A stretch of 64,000 bases of DNA from Brevundimonas sp. SL130 (GTDB taxonomy: Bacteria; Pseudomonadota; Alphaproteobacteria; Caulobacterales; Caulobacteraceae): assembly GCF_026625805.1 (NCBI RefSeq), contig NZ_CP113064.1, forward strand, positions 1,426,001 through 1,490,000, given 5' to 3'. Positions 52,156-61,056 of the stretch are shown here, piece after piece. The first letter of the stretch is position 1, and the number at the start of each line of letters is the position of its first letter. Both the position numbers and the translations under genes were made by a program. The notes under the pieces are model-generated. The model was not told the DNA's origin. It searched no databases and worked only from the letters and a program-made list of their open reading frames with translations.

Positions 52156-52569
52156 ATGTTCGACTGGTTCGTATTTCAGCAGGGGGCGATCGCCTTCATC
52201 ATCGCCTTTGCGGCGGCCGGCGCCTTCACCGTGGCGTTCAAGCTGGTCTATCAGTGGGTCACGCCGTATCACGAGCACACGCTGATCCGCGAAGGCAATA
52301 CGGCCGCCGCCATTGCGCTGGGCGGGGCGCTGATCGGCTATGTCCTGCCCCTGGCCTCGGCCCTGTCGCATACGGTCAGCCTGATGGAGTTCGCCGCCTG
52401 GGCCCTGCTGGCCGGGATCATCCAGATCGTCGTCTTCGTCGCCATCAGCCGCATGGCCTTCCGCAATCTGGTCGGCCGAATTGAGGCAGGCGAAATCGCG
52501 GCGGCTGTCTATCTGGCCTCCATTTCCATCTGCGTCGGCCTGCTGAACGCCGCGTGCATGACGTCGTGA
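52156..52569 (+). CDS. yjfL: DUF350 membrane protein (YjfL-like)
   Basis: 137 residues, four membrane helices arranged as two DUF350 repeats: AFIIAFAAAGAFTVAFKLVYQWVTPYHEHTLIREGNTAAAIALGGALIGYVLPLAS and the second half ending VYLASISICVGLLNAACM. The conserved loop EGNTAAAIALGGA is present. Inner-membrane partner of the PspA-like protein in the yjf set. It ends 5 bases before the chosen start of the next gene. Confidence 0.9.
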   Translation: MFDWFVFQQGAIAFIIAFAAAGAFTVAFKLVYQWVTPYHEHTLIREGNTAAAIALGGALIGYVLPLASALSHTVSLMEFAAWALLAGIIQIVVFVAISRMAFRNLVGRIEAGEIAAAVYLASISICVGLLNAACMTS

Positions 52570-52574
52570 CCGCC

Positions 52575-53207
52575 ATGACCGCCATGACCGATCCCAAGGA
52601 TTTGCCGCAAACCACGACCATGCGCCGGCTGAAGCGGTCGCGCGTGCTGCACGTCAGCAGTCTGATGGCCACCGCCAGCTTCTCGCTGGCGGCCTGCGGT
52701 GCGCCGGATGTCCCGACGCCTCAAGCTGAGCCCGTGCCAACCTTGGCCTATGCCTCTCTGGAGGAATGCCGCACAGCCAACGACATTCCCGACGACCAGT
52801 GCGCCGCCGCCCTGGCCAAGGCTCAGGAGGATGCGGCCAAGACGGCCCCCCGCTACGCCACGCGCGAGGAATGCGAAGGCCAATGGGGGCCGTCGCAGTG
52901 CCAGCCGAACAATCAGGGCGGCAACGGCTCCTTCTTCACGCCGCTGCTGGCCGGTTTTGTGGTCGGCCAGATGCTGAACGGCGGCGGCTATCGGGGCGGC
53001 GGCCCCCTGTATCGCGACCGCGAGGATCGCTATTCTAACGGCTATGGCGGCGGCTACACCTACCGCGACTACCGCACCGGTCGGACCGTCACCAATGCGC
53101 GCGAGCACGGCGATGTCGTCAAACAGGCGCCGGCGCGGGTGCAAAGCCGAACGACGGTGGTTTCACGCGGCGGTTTCGGCGGCGGTGGGCGCAGCTACGG
53201 CGGCTGA
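52575..53207 (+). CDS. yjfM: DUF1190 lipoprotein (YjfM-like)
   Basis: 210 residues. Lipoprotein signal HVSSLMATASFSLAAC with an LAAC lipobox. The DUF1190 core is YASLEECRTANDIPDDQCAAALAKAQEDAAKTAPRYATREECEGQWGPSQC with paired cysteines, followed by a Gly/Tyr/Arg-rich tail ending GGFGGGGRSYGG. Likely anchored in the envelope. Last gene of the plus-strand yjf operon. Several starts are possible: ATG at MTAMTDP is used, GTG seven codons upstream would overlap yjfL, and MRRLKRS gives a more usual signal length. Confidence 0.85.
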   Translation: MTAMTDPKDLPQTTTMRRLKRSRVLHVSSLMATASFSLAACGAPDVPTPQAEPVPTLAYASLEECRTANDIPDDQCAAALAKAQEDAAKTAPRYATREECEGQWGPSQCQPNNQGGNGSFFTPLLAGFVVGQMLNGGGYRGGGPLYRDREDRYSNGYGGGYTYRDYRTGRTVTNAREHGDVVKQAPARVQSRTTVVSRGGFGGGGRSYGG

Positions 53208-53232
53208 TCGACGTCTCTCAAGATGCTTATCG

Positions 53233-53265
53233 ACGGCCCGCAGGATGCGCCTGCGGGCCGTTTTT
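53233..53265 (+). terminator. Rho-independent terminator after yjfKLM
   Basis: ACGGCCCGCAGG (53233-53244) pairs with CCTGCGGGCCGT (53250-53261) around ATGCG, followed by TTTT. A clear intrinsic terminator 25 bases after the stop. Confidence 0.9.
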
Positions 53266-53385
53266 CGTGTCGAAATCGGTCGAACGCGACAGCGCCGTGA
53301 AGTTTGAGTGAAAAGCCCTGTCACAGATTGAGGGGGGCTGAGAGCCCGTCGTTGAAGCGCCTAGAACTCACTGGGGGCTACTCAA

Positions 53386-56169
53386 ATGAAAAACCGAATT
53401 CTGGGCACGACGGCGTTCGCCGTGGTCGCCGCAACGCCGTTCGTCGCCTTGGCGCAATCCGCCGCGCCGGCTGGCGATAGCGCCGTCGTCACCGCGTCCA
53501 GCCAGGCCGATGCGGCCACGCTCGAAGAGATCGTCGTCACCGGCTCGTATCGTCGCAGCCTCGAAGAGGCGGTGGACATCAAGCGCAAGACCGTCGGCTT
53601 CTCGGACTCCATCGTCGCCACCGACGTCGCCAACTTCCCCGAGCAGAACCTGGCCGAGGCGTTGCAGCGCATCCCCGGCGTGACCATCGAACGCAACAAG
53701 GGCCTGGGCCAGCGCGTCAGCGTGCGCGGCCTGCCCAGCGAGTTCACCTTCGTCAGCATCAACGGCTTGGCGACGGCTTCGGGCAGCGGCGGCCGGGACG
53801 TCGAGTTCGACATCTTCGCCTCGGAAATCATCCAGCAGGTGACGGTCCAGAAGTCGCCGCGCGCCGCCGATGAAGAGGGCGGCATCGCCGGTTCGGTCAA
53901 TATCTCGACGGCGCGTCCGTTCGACTACGCCGGACGTCGGGTCGTCGGCTCGGTCGAGGGCGCCTACAACTCAGTGTCCGAAGAGGTCGATCCCAAGATC
54001 GCCTTCCTGGCCAGCGACACCTGGGGCGATTTCGGCGCGCTGGTGTCCTTCTCGACGGCGCGCCGCACCAACCGCACCGACTCCGAGTCGGGCATCAATT
54101 TCCGCCCGATGTCGCGCTTCCTCGCGACCTCTACGGGCGCCCGGGGCACGCAGGCCGCTGCGGTTCTGTTGCGCGACGCCGGCATCTCGATTCCGAACCG
54201 TGCTGACACCAATGTGACCAACCGCATCATCTTCCAGGACAAGGTCGGCGACCGCGCCTATCTGAACACCCAGGACCAGTGGGGCGGCACGATCGCGCTG
54301 CAGTATCGCCCGTCCTCGAACTTCAGCCTGGCCTTCGACGCCATGGTGGGCGGTTACGAGGCCACCGAGGACGAGTATGACGCGGCGGCCTATTCGGCCT
54401 CCAGCCGTTCGACCCTGGAGACCATCCACGAATATGACGCCACCACCCTGGCCGATTACGGCATGGTCGTGCTGCGCGACGTTTCCTACACCGCGACCCA
54501 GCACGAGATGCTGAGCAAGGAGCGGATCAACAATACGGACTACCAGCAGTTCGGAACCGAGCTGAACTGGAGCGGCGACAGCTGGAAGCTGCACGCCATC
54601 GCGGGCTATTCGGGCGCCGAGAAGACCCTGGACTACGCCAACCTGAAGCACGTCGCCTATGCGCCGTCGCGGACGCGTTGGACGGCTGAGGGTGGCGAGA
54701 CGGTCAAGAGCGCCAATCCGGCGTCGATCGACATGTACAACTCGCCGTCGCGCTATTTGTTCGAGGCCTATGAGACCACCTACGAAGCGATCAACGACGA
54801 CAAATACGCCGCCCAGGTCGACTTCACCAAATATCTCGATTTCAGCGTCTTCCCGGCGCTGAAGAGCGTTCAGTTCGGCGCGCGCTATACGGATAAGTCC
54901 AAGGAGCGTCAGTATGGTTCGCTGAACATCCAGGGGCCTTCGGCCGGCAGCACCGCCTGGCTGAACACCCGCACCCTGGCGCAGAGCGAGCTGACCCCGA
55001 TTGGCGATCTGGTCCCCGGCGGCGACTTCAGCGTCCGTGACCTGAACTGGAGCCAGGTGTCGAACGACTACGCCCGTCGCACCTTCCGCTATGACGGCTT
55101 CTTCACCCCGTTCAACGTCGGCGACTATTACGAGGTGACGGAAGAGGTTCTGTCCGCCTACGCCATGGCCGATCTGGAGTTCGACCTTGGGCCGGTGCCG
55201 GTCGCGATCAACGGCGGCGCCCGCTATGTCGATACCTCGATCACCTCGTCCGGCTATCACCAGATCCAGAACCCGAACGGCACTACGGGCTATACGCCGG
55301 AACCGGTGTCGAGCGACGGCAGCTATGACAAGGTCCTGCCCAGCCTGAACATCACGGCCGACCTGACCGACAGCCTGATCTTCCGCGCCGCGGCGTCGGA
55401 AACCCTGATCCGCCCGGCCCTGACCGACCTGGCCTACAAGCGCACGGCCAGCTGGAACTCGTTCCGCTTCACCGACGGCAACCCCAATCTGAAGCCGACC
55501 TACGCCAAGCAGTGGGAAGTGGGCCTGGAACAGTATCTGGGTGAAGGCGGCCTGCTGGCGGTCTCGTACTTCTGGAAGGAAATCGAGGGCGTCGTGCGCC
55601 AAGCCCTGACGGGCACGGTGTCGAACGTGACCAAGTACAACGCGAACGGCACAATCGACGGCGTCTACACCTTTGACGTCTATCAGCCGATCAACGAGCC
55701 CGGCTCCTATGAGGTCAGCGGGGTCGAACTGGTCGCCGTGGTGCCGTTCGGGCAGTTCTTCGCCCCGCTGGAAGGCTTCGGGATCAACGCCAACTATACG
55801 GTGCTGGACAGCTCGCTGACCGGCTCCTCGACCCTGGGCATCCCGACGCCGCCCATCGGTCTGGCCGACAACACCTACAACGTCACCCTGTTCTACGAGA
55901 ACGCCAAGCTCCAGGCGCGCGCCTCCTACAACTACAAGGACGCCTATGTCGAAGCGATCGGCTACGAAATGTATCCGATCACCCGCGAGGGCTATGGCCA
56001 GGTCGATCTGTCGGCCAGCTACCGCGTGACCGAAAGCCTCCAGATCAACTTGGAAGGCATCAACGTCACCGACGAGGCGACCAAGGGCTATACGATGGAT
56101 CCGTCCTTCCCGACGATGTACGAAAAGTCGGGGCACCGGATCAACTTCGGCCTGCGGATGGAGTTCTGA
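53386..56169 (+). CDS. TonB-dependent receptor, Xanthomonas/Caulobacter type
   Basis: 927 residues. Signal peptide MKNRILGTTAFAVVAATPFVALAQ; LEEIVVTGSYRRSL; plug with DVANFPEQNLAEALQRIPGVTIERNKGLGQRVSVRGL and the IFASEIIQQVTVQKSPRAADEEGGIAGSVN segment of the TIGR01782 group; barrel ending KSGHRINFGLRMEF. Lies just upstream of a sigma/anti-sigma/transducer set, though with a hairpin between, so it may be a target of that system. Ligand unknown. Confidence 0.93.
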   Translation: MKNRILGTTAFAVVAATPFVALAQSAAPAGDSAVVTASSQADAATLEEIVVTGSYRRSLEEAVDIKRKTVGFSDSIVATDVANFPEQNLAEALQRIPGVTIERNKGLGQRVSVRGLPSEFTFVSINGLATASGSGGRDVEFDIFASEIIQQVTVQKSPRAADEEGGIAGSVNISTARPFDYAGRRVVGSVEGAYNSVSEEVDPKIAFLASDTWGDFGALVSFSTARRTNRTDSESGINFRPMSRFLATSTGARGTQAAAVLLRDAGISIPNRADTNVTNRIIFQDKVGDRAYLNTQDQWGGTIALQYRPSSNFSLAFDAMVGGYEATEDEYDAAAYSASSRSTLETIHEYDATTLADYGMVVLRDVSYTATQHEMLSKERINNTDYQQFGTELNWSGDSWKLHAIAGYSGAEKTLDYANLKHVAYAPSRTRWTAEGGETVKSANPASIDMYNSPSRYLFEAYETTYEAINDDKYAAQVDFTKYLDFSVFPALKSVQFGARYTDKSKERQYGSLNIQGPSAGSTAWLNTRTLAQSELTPIGDLVPGGDFSVRDLNWSQVSNDYARRTFRYDGFFTPFNVGDYYEVTEEVLSAYAMADLEFDLGPVPVAINGGARYVDTSITSSGYHQIQNPNGTTGYTPEPVSSDGSYDKVLPSLNITADLTDSLIFRAAASETLIRPALTDLAYKRTASWNSFRFTDGNPNLKPTYAKQWEVGLEQYLGEGGLLAVSYFWKEIEGVVRQALTGTVSNVTKYNANGTIDGVYTFDVYQPINEPGSYEVSGVELVAVVPFGQFFAPLEGFGINANYTVLDSSLTGSSTLGIPTPPIGLADNTYNVTLFYENAKLQARASYNYKDAYVEAIGYEMYPITREGYGQVDLSASYRVTESLQINLEGINVTDEATKGYTMDPSFPTMYEKSGHRINFGLRMEF

Positions 56170-56298
56170 TCCATTCCAACACGCGACTGTCATGTTGAAG
56201 GCGGGGGGCGATTGACGTCGTCCACCGCCTTCCCCGGCTGCGAGACCGCCTTCGCCCTTCGGGGCGGCGGGGGCGCGCCTCGGGACAAAGCCTGGCGT

Positions 56299-56326
56299 GA
56301 CGCCCCTTCCGCGAGGAAGGGGCGTC
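56299..56326. terminator. Hairpin between TonB receptor and sigma factor genes
   Basis: GACGCCCCTTCC (56299-56310) pairs perfectly with GGAAGGGGCGTC (56315-56326) around GCGA, followed by TTCG. Weak T-run. The preceding 130 bases are non-coding. Confidence 0.6.
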
Positions 56327-56365
56327 TTCGCATATGCTCGGCTGCCGCCCGGCAAAGAGGCGACC

Positions 56366-56869
56366 ATGGCGGTTGATCAGCTCTTCGCAGCCCTGCGTCG
56401 CGACCTTATGGCCTATGTCCAGCGCAAGGGGCTGTCGGTCGAGGACGCCGAGGACGTCGTGCAGGAAGCCTTCACGCGGTTTCACCGGGCCGGACACGAC
56501 CTGTCCGGGCCCGACGCCCGGCCCCTGCTGTTCGTCATCGCCCGCAACCTTCAGACCGACCGCTGGAAGGCGGCGGGCCGGGCGGGTGTTCGCGGCACAG
56601 ACGATATCCACTCGCTGGACGCCGGGCCGCGCGCCGTCGCTAGCGACACGCCGGCGGCCGACCAGCACCTGATCGGGCGCGAGAATCTAGCCGCCGCCGC
56701 CCGCGTCATTCGGGCCCTGCCGCCGCGAACCCGCGACGCCTTTCTTCTGCACCGGTTCGAAGATCAGACCTATGGCCAGATCGCCAAACGCCTGGGCGTG
56801 TCGGTGAGCATGGTCGAGAAACATATCGCCGAAGCCCTCCGTCAGCTGAAGATTTCACGGGATGGCTGA
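56366..56869 (+). CDS. ECF sigma factor, FecI-like
   Basis: 167 residues. Region 2: LMAYVQRKGLSVEDAEDVVQEAFTRFHRAGHDLSGPDARPLLFVIARNLQTDRWK; region 4: AARVIRALPPRTRDAFLLHRFEDQTYGQIAKRLGVSVSMVEKHIAEALRQLK. The FecI type is shown by the short linker and by the FecR gene and STN-domain receptor that follow. It would direct transcription of the receptor and the phospholipase-phosphatase gene when the ligand is present. Confidence 0.93.
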   Translation: MAVDQLFAALRRDLMAYVQRKGLSVEDAEDVVQEAFTRFHRAGHDLSGPDARPLLFVIARNLQTDRWKAAGRAGVRGTDDIHSLDAGPRAVASDTPAADQHLIGRENLAAAARVIRALPPRTRDAFLLHRFEDQTYGQIAKRLGVSVSMVEKHIAEALRQLKISRDG

Positions 56870-56953
56870 GGTGTGCGGCGGTCCTGTCGTTGTGAGTATT
56901 GAAGGCGTCGGCGCCCTGTCCCCCAGCCACGTCCCGGAGCGTTTCGTTCGCGC

Positions 56954-57961
56954 ATGATCCAGCGCCTGACATCTCTGTTTGATCGTCGGCCGCAGACCGC
57001 CGAAACCTGGTTGGCGCGCATGCGCCGGCCCGGCGTCTCTGCGCGTGATCAGGCCGCCTTCCTCGACTGGCTGGAGGCCGACGAAGACCATCTGAGCCAG
57101 TACGAGGCCGCCAAGACTGGCCTGGCGAAGCTGTCGCTGTTGAGCGGCGCCTTCTCGGCCGATCTGGCGCGGTTGCGGGGGGGACGGATTGTCCGGTCGC
57201 AGCGGCGTCTTGTGATCGCAGGCGGTTTGGCGACAGGCGCGGTCGCGGCCCTGGCCGCCTTCGTTCTGGTTCTGCCCGGCGTGGGCCGGGAACCCGGTGT
57301 CCCGGCAGGTCGTCTCTATGTCAGCGCGCCGGGTCAGATCACCGACGTTGCGCTTGAAGACGGGTCTCGCGTCACCCTGGATTCCGACACGAGGATGCAG
57401 GTCGCCTACAGCCGGGACGCCCGGCGTGTGGTGCTGTTGCAGGGCGCGGCCTATTTCGACGTCGCTCATAACGCCGAACAGCCCTTCCAGGTCGCCGTCG
57501 AGGATCGCCGTGTGATCGTCACCGGCACACGGTTCGCCGTGGCGCTGAGAAAAAATCAGGCGGAGGTGTCCCTGCTGGAAGGGCGGGTCGCCATCGGCCG
57601 GACGGACATCGGCAAGGCGCGCGCGCTGGAGCGGGCCGTGGCCCTGGCCCCCGGCCAGCAGGCGGTATTCACGCCGGGACGGGATGGACTGCGGGTTCGC
57701 CGGATCGACGTCGAGGCCGCCACCGCCTGGCGTGAGCGCAGGCTGGTCTTCCACGATACGCCGCTGTCGGTGGTGATCGATGAGGCTGGGCGTTACGCCG
57801 GCAGGCCGATGGTCATCGCCGATCCCGCTCTGGCCGATATGAGGGTCACGGCCGTCCTGCCCCTGACCGGTGAGGCGGGCCTGATCGATCGCATGGACGC
57901 GCTGCTGCCGATCACTGTCGAACATACCGCAGACGGTCGCGCCCTGATCCGCGCCGACTAG
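56954..57961 (+). CDS. FecR-type anti-sigma regulator
   Basis: 335 residues. N-terminal DUF4880-like segment (AETWLARMRRPGVSARDQAAFLDWLEADEDHLSQYEAAK), one membrane helix (LVIAGGLATGAVAALAAFVLVL, about 77-98), then the periplasmic FecR domain (GQITDVALEDGSRVTLDSDTRMQVAY; RRVVLLQGAAYFDVAHNAEQPFQVAV; VIVTGTRFAVAL; VSLLEGRVAI) and a C-terminal STN-like end. It relays the signal from the receptor's N-terminal domain to the sigma factor. 84 bases after the sigma gene, with a GC-rich spacer. Confidence 0.92.
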   Translation: MIQRLTSLFDRRPQTAETWLARMRRPGVSARDQAAFLDWLEADEDHLSQYEAAKTGLAKLSLLSGAFSADLARLRGGRIVRSQRRLVIAGGLATGAVAALAAFVLVLPGVGREPGVPAGRLYVSAPGQITDVALEDGSRVTLDSDTRMQVAYSRDARRVVLLQGAAYFDVAHNAEQPFQVAVEDRRVIVTGTRFAVALRKNQAEVSLLEGRVAIGRTDIGKARALERAVALAPGQQAVFTPGRDGLRVRRIDVEAATAWRERRLVFHDTPLSVVIDEAGRYAGRPMVIADPALADMRVTAVLPLTGEAGLIDRMDALLPITVEHTADGRALIRAD

Positions 57962-58041
57962 GTCTATCGCAGAGCTGTCACGCAAGCGCGCTAAGCGTTG
58001 CGCTTCTGTTGTTCGCTCTCTTGTCGCAAGGCACGGCCCGC

Positions 58042-61020
58042 GTGAAACCGCCCGCACCATCGACGCCGTTCGGTGCGCGACGTGGCGTGGTCGCGACGGT
58101 CGCAGCCCTGTCTTTCCTGATGGTCGGCGGGTGGCCCCTGTCCGCCCAGGCGCAGGAGGGCATGCGCGCCTTCGACATTCCTGCGCAAGACGCCCGACGC
58201 GCCCTGGTGCAGCTGTGCGTTTCGGCCGGTTGCGAACTGGCGTTTGTCGCGCCTGCGGACGAGGTGTGGCGCAGCCGACCGGTGCGGGGGCGGATGTCCT
58301 GGCGTGCGGCCGTCCGCCAGATGCTTGAAGGAACGGGCTTGAGGCACCGGTTCATCGGCGCCCGTGGGGTGCGCGTCTGGATGGAGGCCTCGGCGCCGCC
58401 CGAGCCGCTGCCTGTCCTGGCTGCTGAGCTGGAATCGATCACGGTCGTCGGGCGGTTGTCGGAGCAGATTGAAGAGTCCCTGCGCCGCAAAAAAGCGGCC
58501 GAGGTCATATCCGACAGCGCTTCCTCGACCCGGATCGGCGAACTGCCCGCCGCGAATCTGGCCGAGGCCTTGCAGCGTGTGCCGGGCGTGGCCATCGAGC
58601 GCGAGGTGGGCGAGGGGCAGTTCGTCAGTGTCCGAGGATTGGGGCCGCTGTTTCAGTCGGTGACGCTGAACGGCGCGCCGGTCGCCTTCAATGAGAACAT
58701 CCGCAACTCGACCCAGAGCGGTCGGCAGTTCCGGTTCCGCGCCCTGTCGGCCGATCTGCTGGCGGGGGCGCAACTGACCAAGTCGGCGACGCCGGATCTG
58801 ATCGAGGGCGGGATCGGGTCGAATATCGACATCGAGACCATCGGGGGGCTGGACGGCGATCCCTTCCTTAGTCTGAGGGCGGGCGCGGCGCTCGAAGCGC
58901 GTACGCGGCGGCCCGAGACGGATATCTCCATCGCCGGCCGGTTCGTGTCCGAAAAGGGGGATTGGGGTCTGGTCGGCGGGCTGTCGCAGCAGGGGCGGTC
59001 GGTTCTGTATGATCGGTTCCAGATCCAACGCTACACGCCGGTGATGATCGACGGCCAAGATGTCATGGCGCCCAGCGACGTCCGCACAACCGTCGAATAC
59101 GAGGATCGGCAACGGCGAAGCGCCTTCATGGGCGGGGAATGGCGGGCGTCCCCTTCAGTCCGACTGAGGGTCGACGGCCTGGTCACGACCTTCGACAACG
59201 CCATTCGCGAGGACCGGATCGTTTATGGATTGGGCGCTCTGCTGGAGGCGGCCGATGCGACGGTGGCGATCCAGGATGGCGTGGTCGCCGCAGGCTCTGT
59301 TCAATCCGGCACGATCGACAACAACACCGAGTTTTCGGAACAGGCGCATCTGAACGTCGTGGTGTCGGGCGTTACGACGGTGACGGTCGGCGAATGGACG
59401 CTCGAGCCTCGCGTCAGTCTGTCATACGCACGGTCGCGGTTGGATACGCCGCTCGAGCGGATCTCCTTCCGTGCGATTACGCCATCCGCCTATGAGTTTG
59501 ACGTCCGCCACGCCGCGTCTGACCGTCAGGCGGCGCTGCTGGAGACCGACTTCGACCTCACCGACGCTTCGGCTTTCGGGTTTAAACGGCTGGGCGTGCG
59601 GGCGATCGAATCCGCCGACGACGATCTTACGGCGCTGATCGACGTGCGGCGTCCGGTCGATGTCCGGATGGGTGTTGCGAGCCTGGTCGATGTCCGGTTC
59701 GGCGGCCAGATCAGCGATCGGTCGCGCGACTATCAAAGGCGGGATCGCGAGGCGGCGCTGAGGCCCGGCGCGGAGGTGGCGCCCGCATTCTTGAGCGCGC
59801 GGGTTCACGACGGCGTCTTCGACGGATTGATCCGACGCCATTCCGGGCGTTGGGCTGCGGCCGACTTCGACCTGTTCCAGGACGCCTTTTTCATTCTCGG
59901 GGAAAGCGACGTCCTGAGCGTAAGCGCCGATGCCCTGGTCCCGACGGGCGCCGATCTGCAGAACTCCTATGCGGTCGGAGAACGCGTCGGCGCCCTGTAC
60001 GGTCGTGCGGACTTTGAGGGGCTGGCCGTCGGAACACCCTTCTTCGGCAACCTCGGGCTTCGTCTGGTTACGACGCGCACAGAGGTGAATGGGGCTTTTC
60101 TGAACGCCGGTCAGAACGGCGTCGCGGCCATCCGTCCGGTGTCGCACACCGGCGCCGACACGGCCCTGCTGCCCAGTTTCAACATCGCCTTCGATCTTGA
60201 TCAGGGGCGCCGGCTGCGGCTCGCGGCGTCGCGGACGATGACCCGGCCGTCGCTGGCCGATCTGCGTCTGGCGACCGTGCCCGCCAGCTCCCTCGTCTCG
60301 AATATCTACGAGCGGGGACAGGCCGAGATCGACGCTCCGTCTCCGGGGTCGATCTTCACCGGGGTCGGCGGGAACCCGGATCTCAGTCCCTATATGTCGA
60401 CCAATCTCGACGCTTCGTATGAGTGGAGCTTTCCGCAGGGGGCGCTCAGCGTCGCGATCTTTCATAAGGCCATCGACGACTTCATCGGCCTGGTGGAGAC
60501 CCCGGAGAGCCTGGTGTTCGAAACCCGCGCCGGTCCCCTGGTGCGCGCGGAGGTGCTGATGTCCCGGCCCGCAAATCTAGGCCGCGCCACGAGTCGAGGT
60601 CTGGAGATCGGGCTTCATCGCCGGCTGCCCTCCGGTTTCGGCCTATGGGCCAGCGGCACCTTCACGGATGGCCATGGACCTGGAGGGCGCAGCCTGGCCG
60701 GGGTGTCGCGCCTGGCCTATTCGATCAATCCCTTCTTCGAACGCGGACCGGTCGCGGTCGGTCTGTCCTGGTCCTGGCGGTCCGCCTTCCGGTCCGAGGC
60801 GGACATGCAGGGGGGAGGGGTGTCCGACTTCACCGTCGGCGCCGCCGGCTATCTGGACGCCCAGGCCTCGTTCGAAATCGGATCGGGCGGGGCGTTGGTG
60901 ATCGCCGCCTCGAACCTGACCGACACGACCGACCTGGCCTACGAACACGATACGCGACGTCTGCTGCAGCTGGGGCGTGTCGGGCCCAGTGTGACCGCCA
61001 GCCTGCGCTGGTCGCTTTGA
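58042..61020 (+). CDS. TonB-dependent transducer with N-terminal STN signalling domain (FecA-like)
   Basis: 992 residues. Signal peptide ending PLSAQAQE, then the STN domain (MRAFDIPAQDARRALVQLCVSAGCELAFVAPADEVWRSRPVRGRMSWRAAVRQMLEGTGL, about 40-105), which contacts FecR in the periplasm. Plug: ESITVVGRLSEQIEESLRRKKAAEVISDSASSTRIGELPAANLAEALQRVPGVAIEREVGEG; barrel ending GPSVTASLRWSL. Forms a cell-surface signalling set with the two preceding genes. Start uncertain: GTG before KPPAPSTPFG is used; a TTG 11 codons upstream is possible. Confidence 0.92.
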   Translation: MKPPAPSTPFGARRGVVATVAALSFLMVGGWPLSAQAQEGMRAFDIPAQDARRALVQLCVSAGCELAFVAPADEVWRSRPVRGRMSWRAAVRQMLEGTGLRHRFIGARGVRVWMEASAPPEPLPVLAAELESITVVGRLSEQIEESLRRKKAAEVISDSASSTRIGELPAANLAEALQRVPGVAIEREVGEGQFVSVRGLGPLFQSVTLNGAPVAFNENIRNSTQSGRQFRFRALSADLLAGAQLTKSATPDLIEGGIGSNIDIETIGGLDGDPFLSLRAGAALEARTRRPETDISIAGRFVSEKGDWGLVGGLSQQGRSVLYDRFQIQRYTPVMIDGQDVMAPSDVRTTVEYEDRQRRSAFMGGEWRASPSVRLRVDGLVTTFDNAIREDRIVYGLGALLEAADATVAIQDGVVAAGSVQSGTIDNNTEFSEQAHLNVVVSGVTTVTVGEWTLEPRVSLSYARSRLDTPLERISFRAITPSAYEFDVRHAASDRQAALLETDFDLTDASAFGFKRLGVRAIESADDDLTALIDVRRPVDVRMGVASLVDVRFGGQISDRSRDYQRRDREAALRPGAEVAPAFLSARVHDGVFDGLIRRHSGRWAAADFDLFQDAFFILGESDVLSVSADALVPTGADLQNSYAVGERVGALYGRADFEGLAVGTPFFGNLGLRLVTTRTEVNGAFLNAGQNGVAAIRPVSHTGADTALLPSFNIAFDLDQGRRLRLAASRTMTRPSLADLRLATVPASSLVSNIYERGQAEIDAPSPGSIFTGVGGNPDLSPYMSTNLDASYEWSFPQGALSVAIFHKAIDDFIGLVETPESLVFETRAGPLVRAEVLMSRPANLGRATSRGLEIGLHRRLPSGFGLWASGTFTDGHGPGGRSLAGVSRLAYSINPFFERGPVAVGLSWSWRSAFRSEADMQGGGVSDFTVGAAGYLDAQASFEIGSGGALVIAASNLTDTTDLAYEHDTRRLLQLGRVGPSVTASLRWSL

Positions 61021-61056
61021 ACCTTCTCCAGCCCTTATGAAAAATTCGAGGATCTC

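Noticed and set aside
53320-53385. GGGGGGCTGAGAGCCC upstream of a TonB receptor, resembling part of a TPP riboswitch
   Set aside because: Only the GCUGAGA-like block is present; the CUGAUCUGG/AUAAUGCCAGCG core is missing and the leader is too short.
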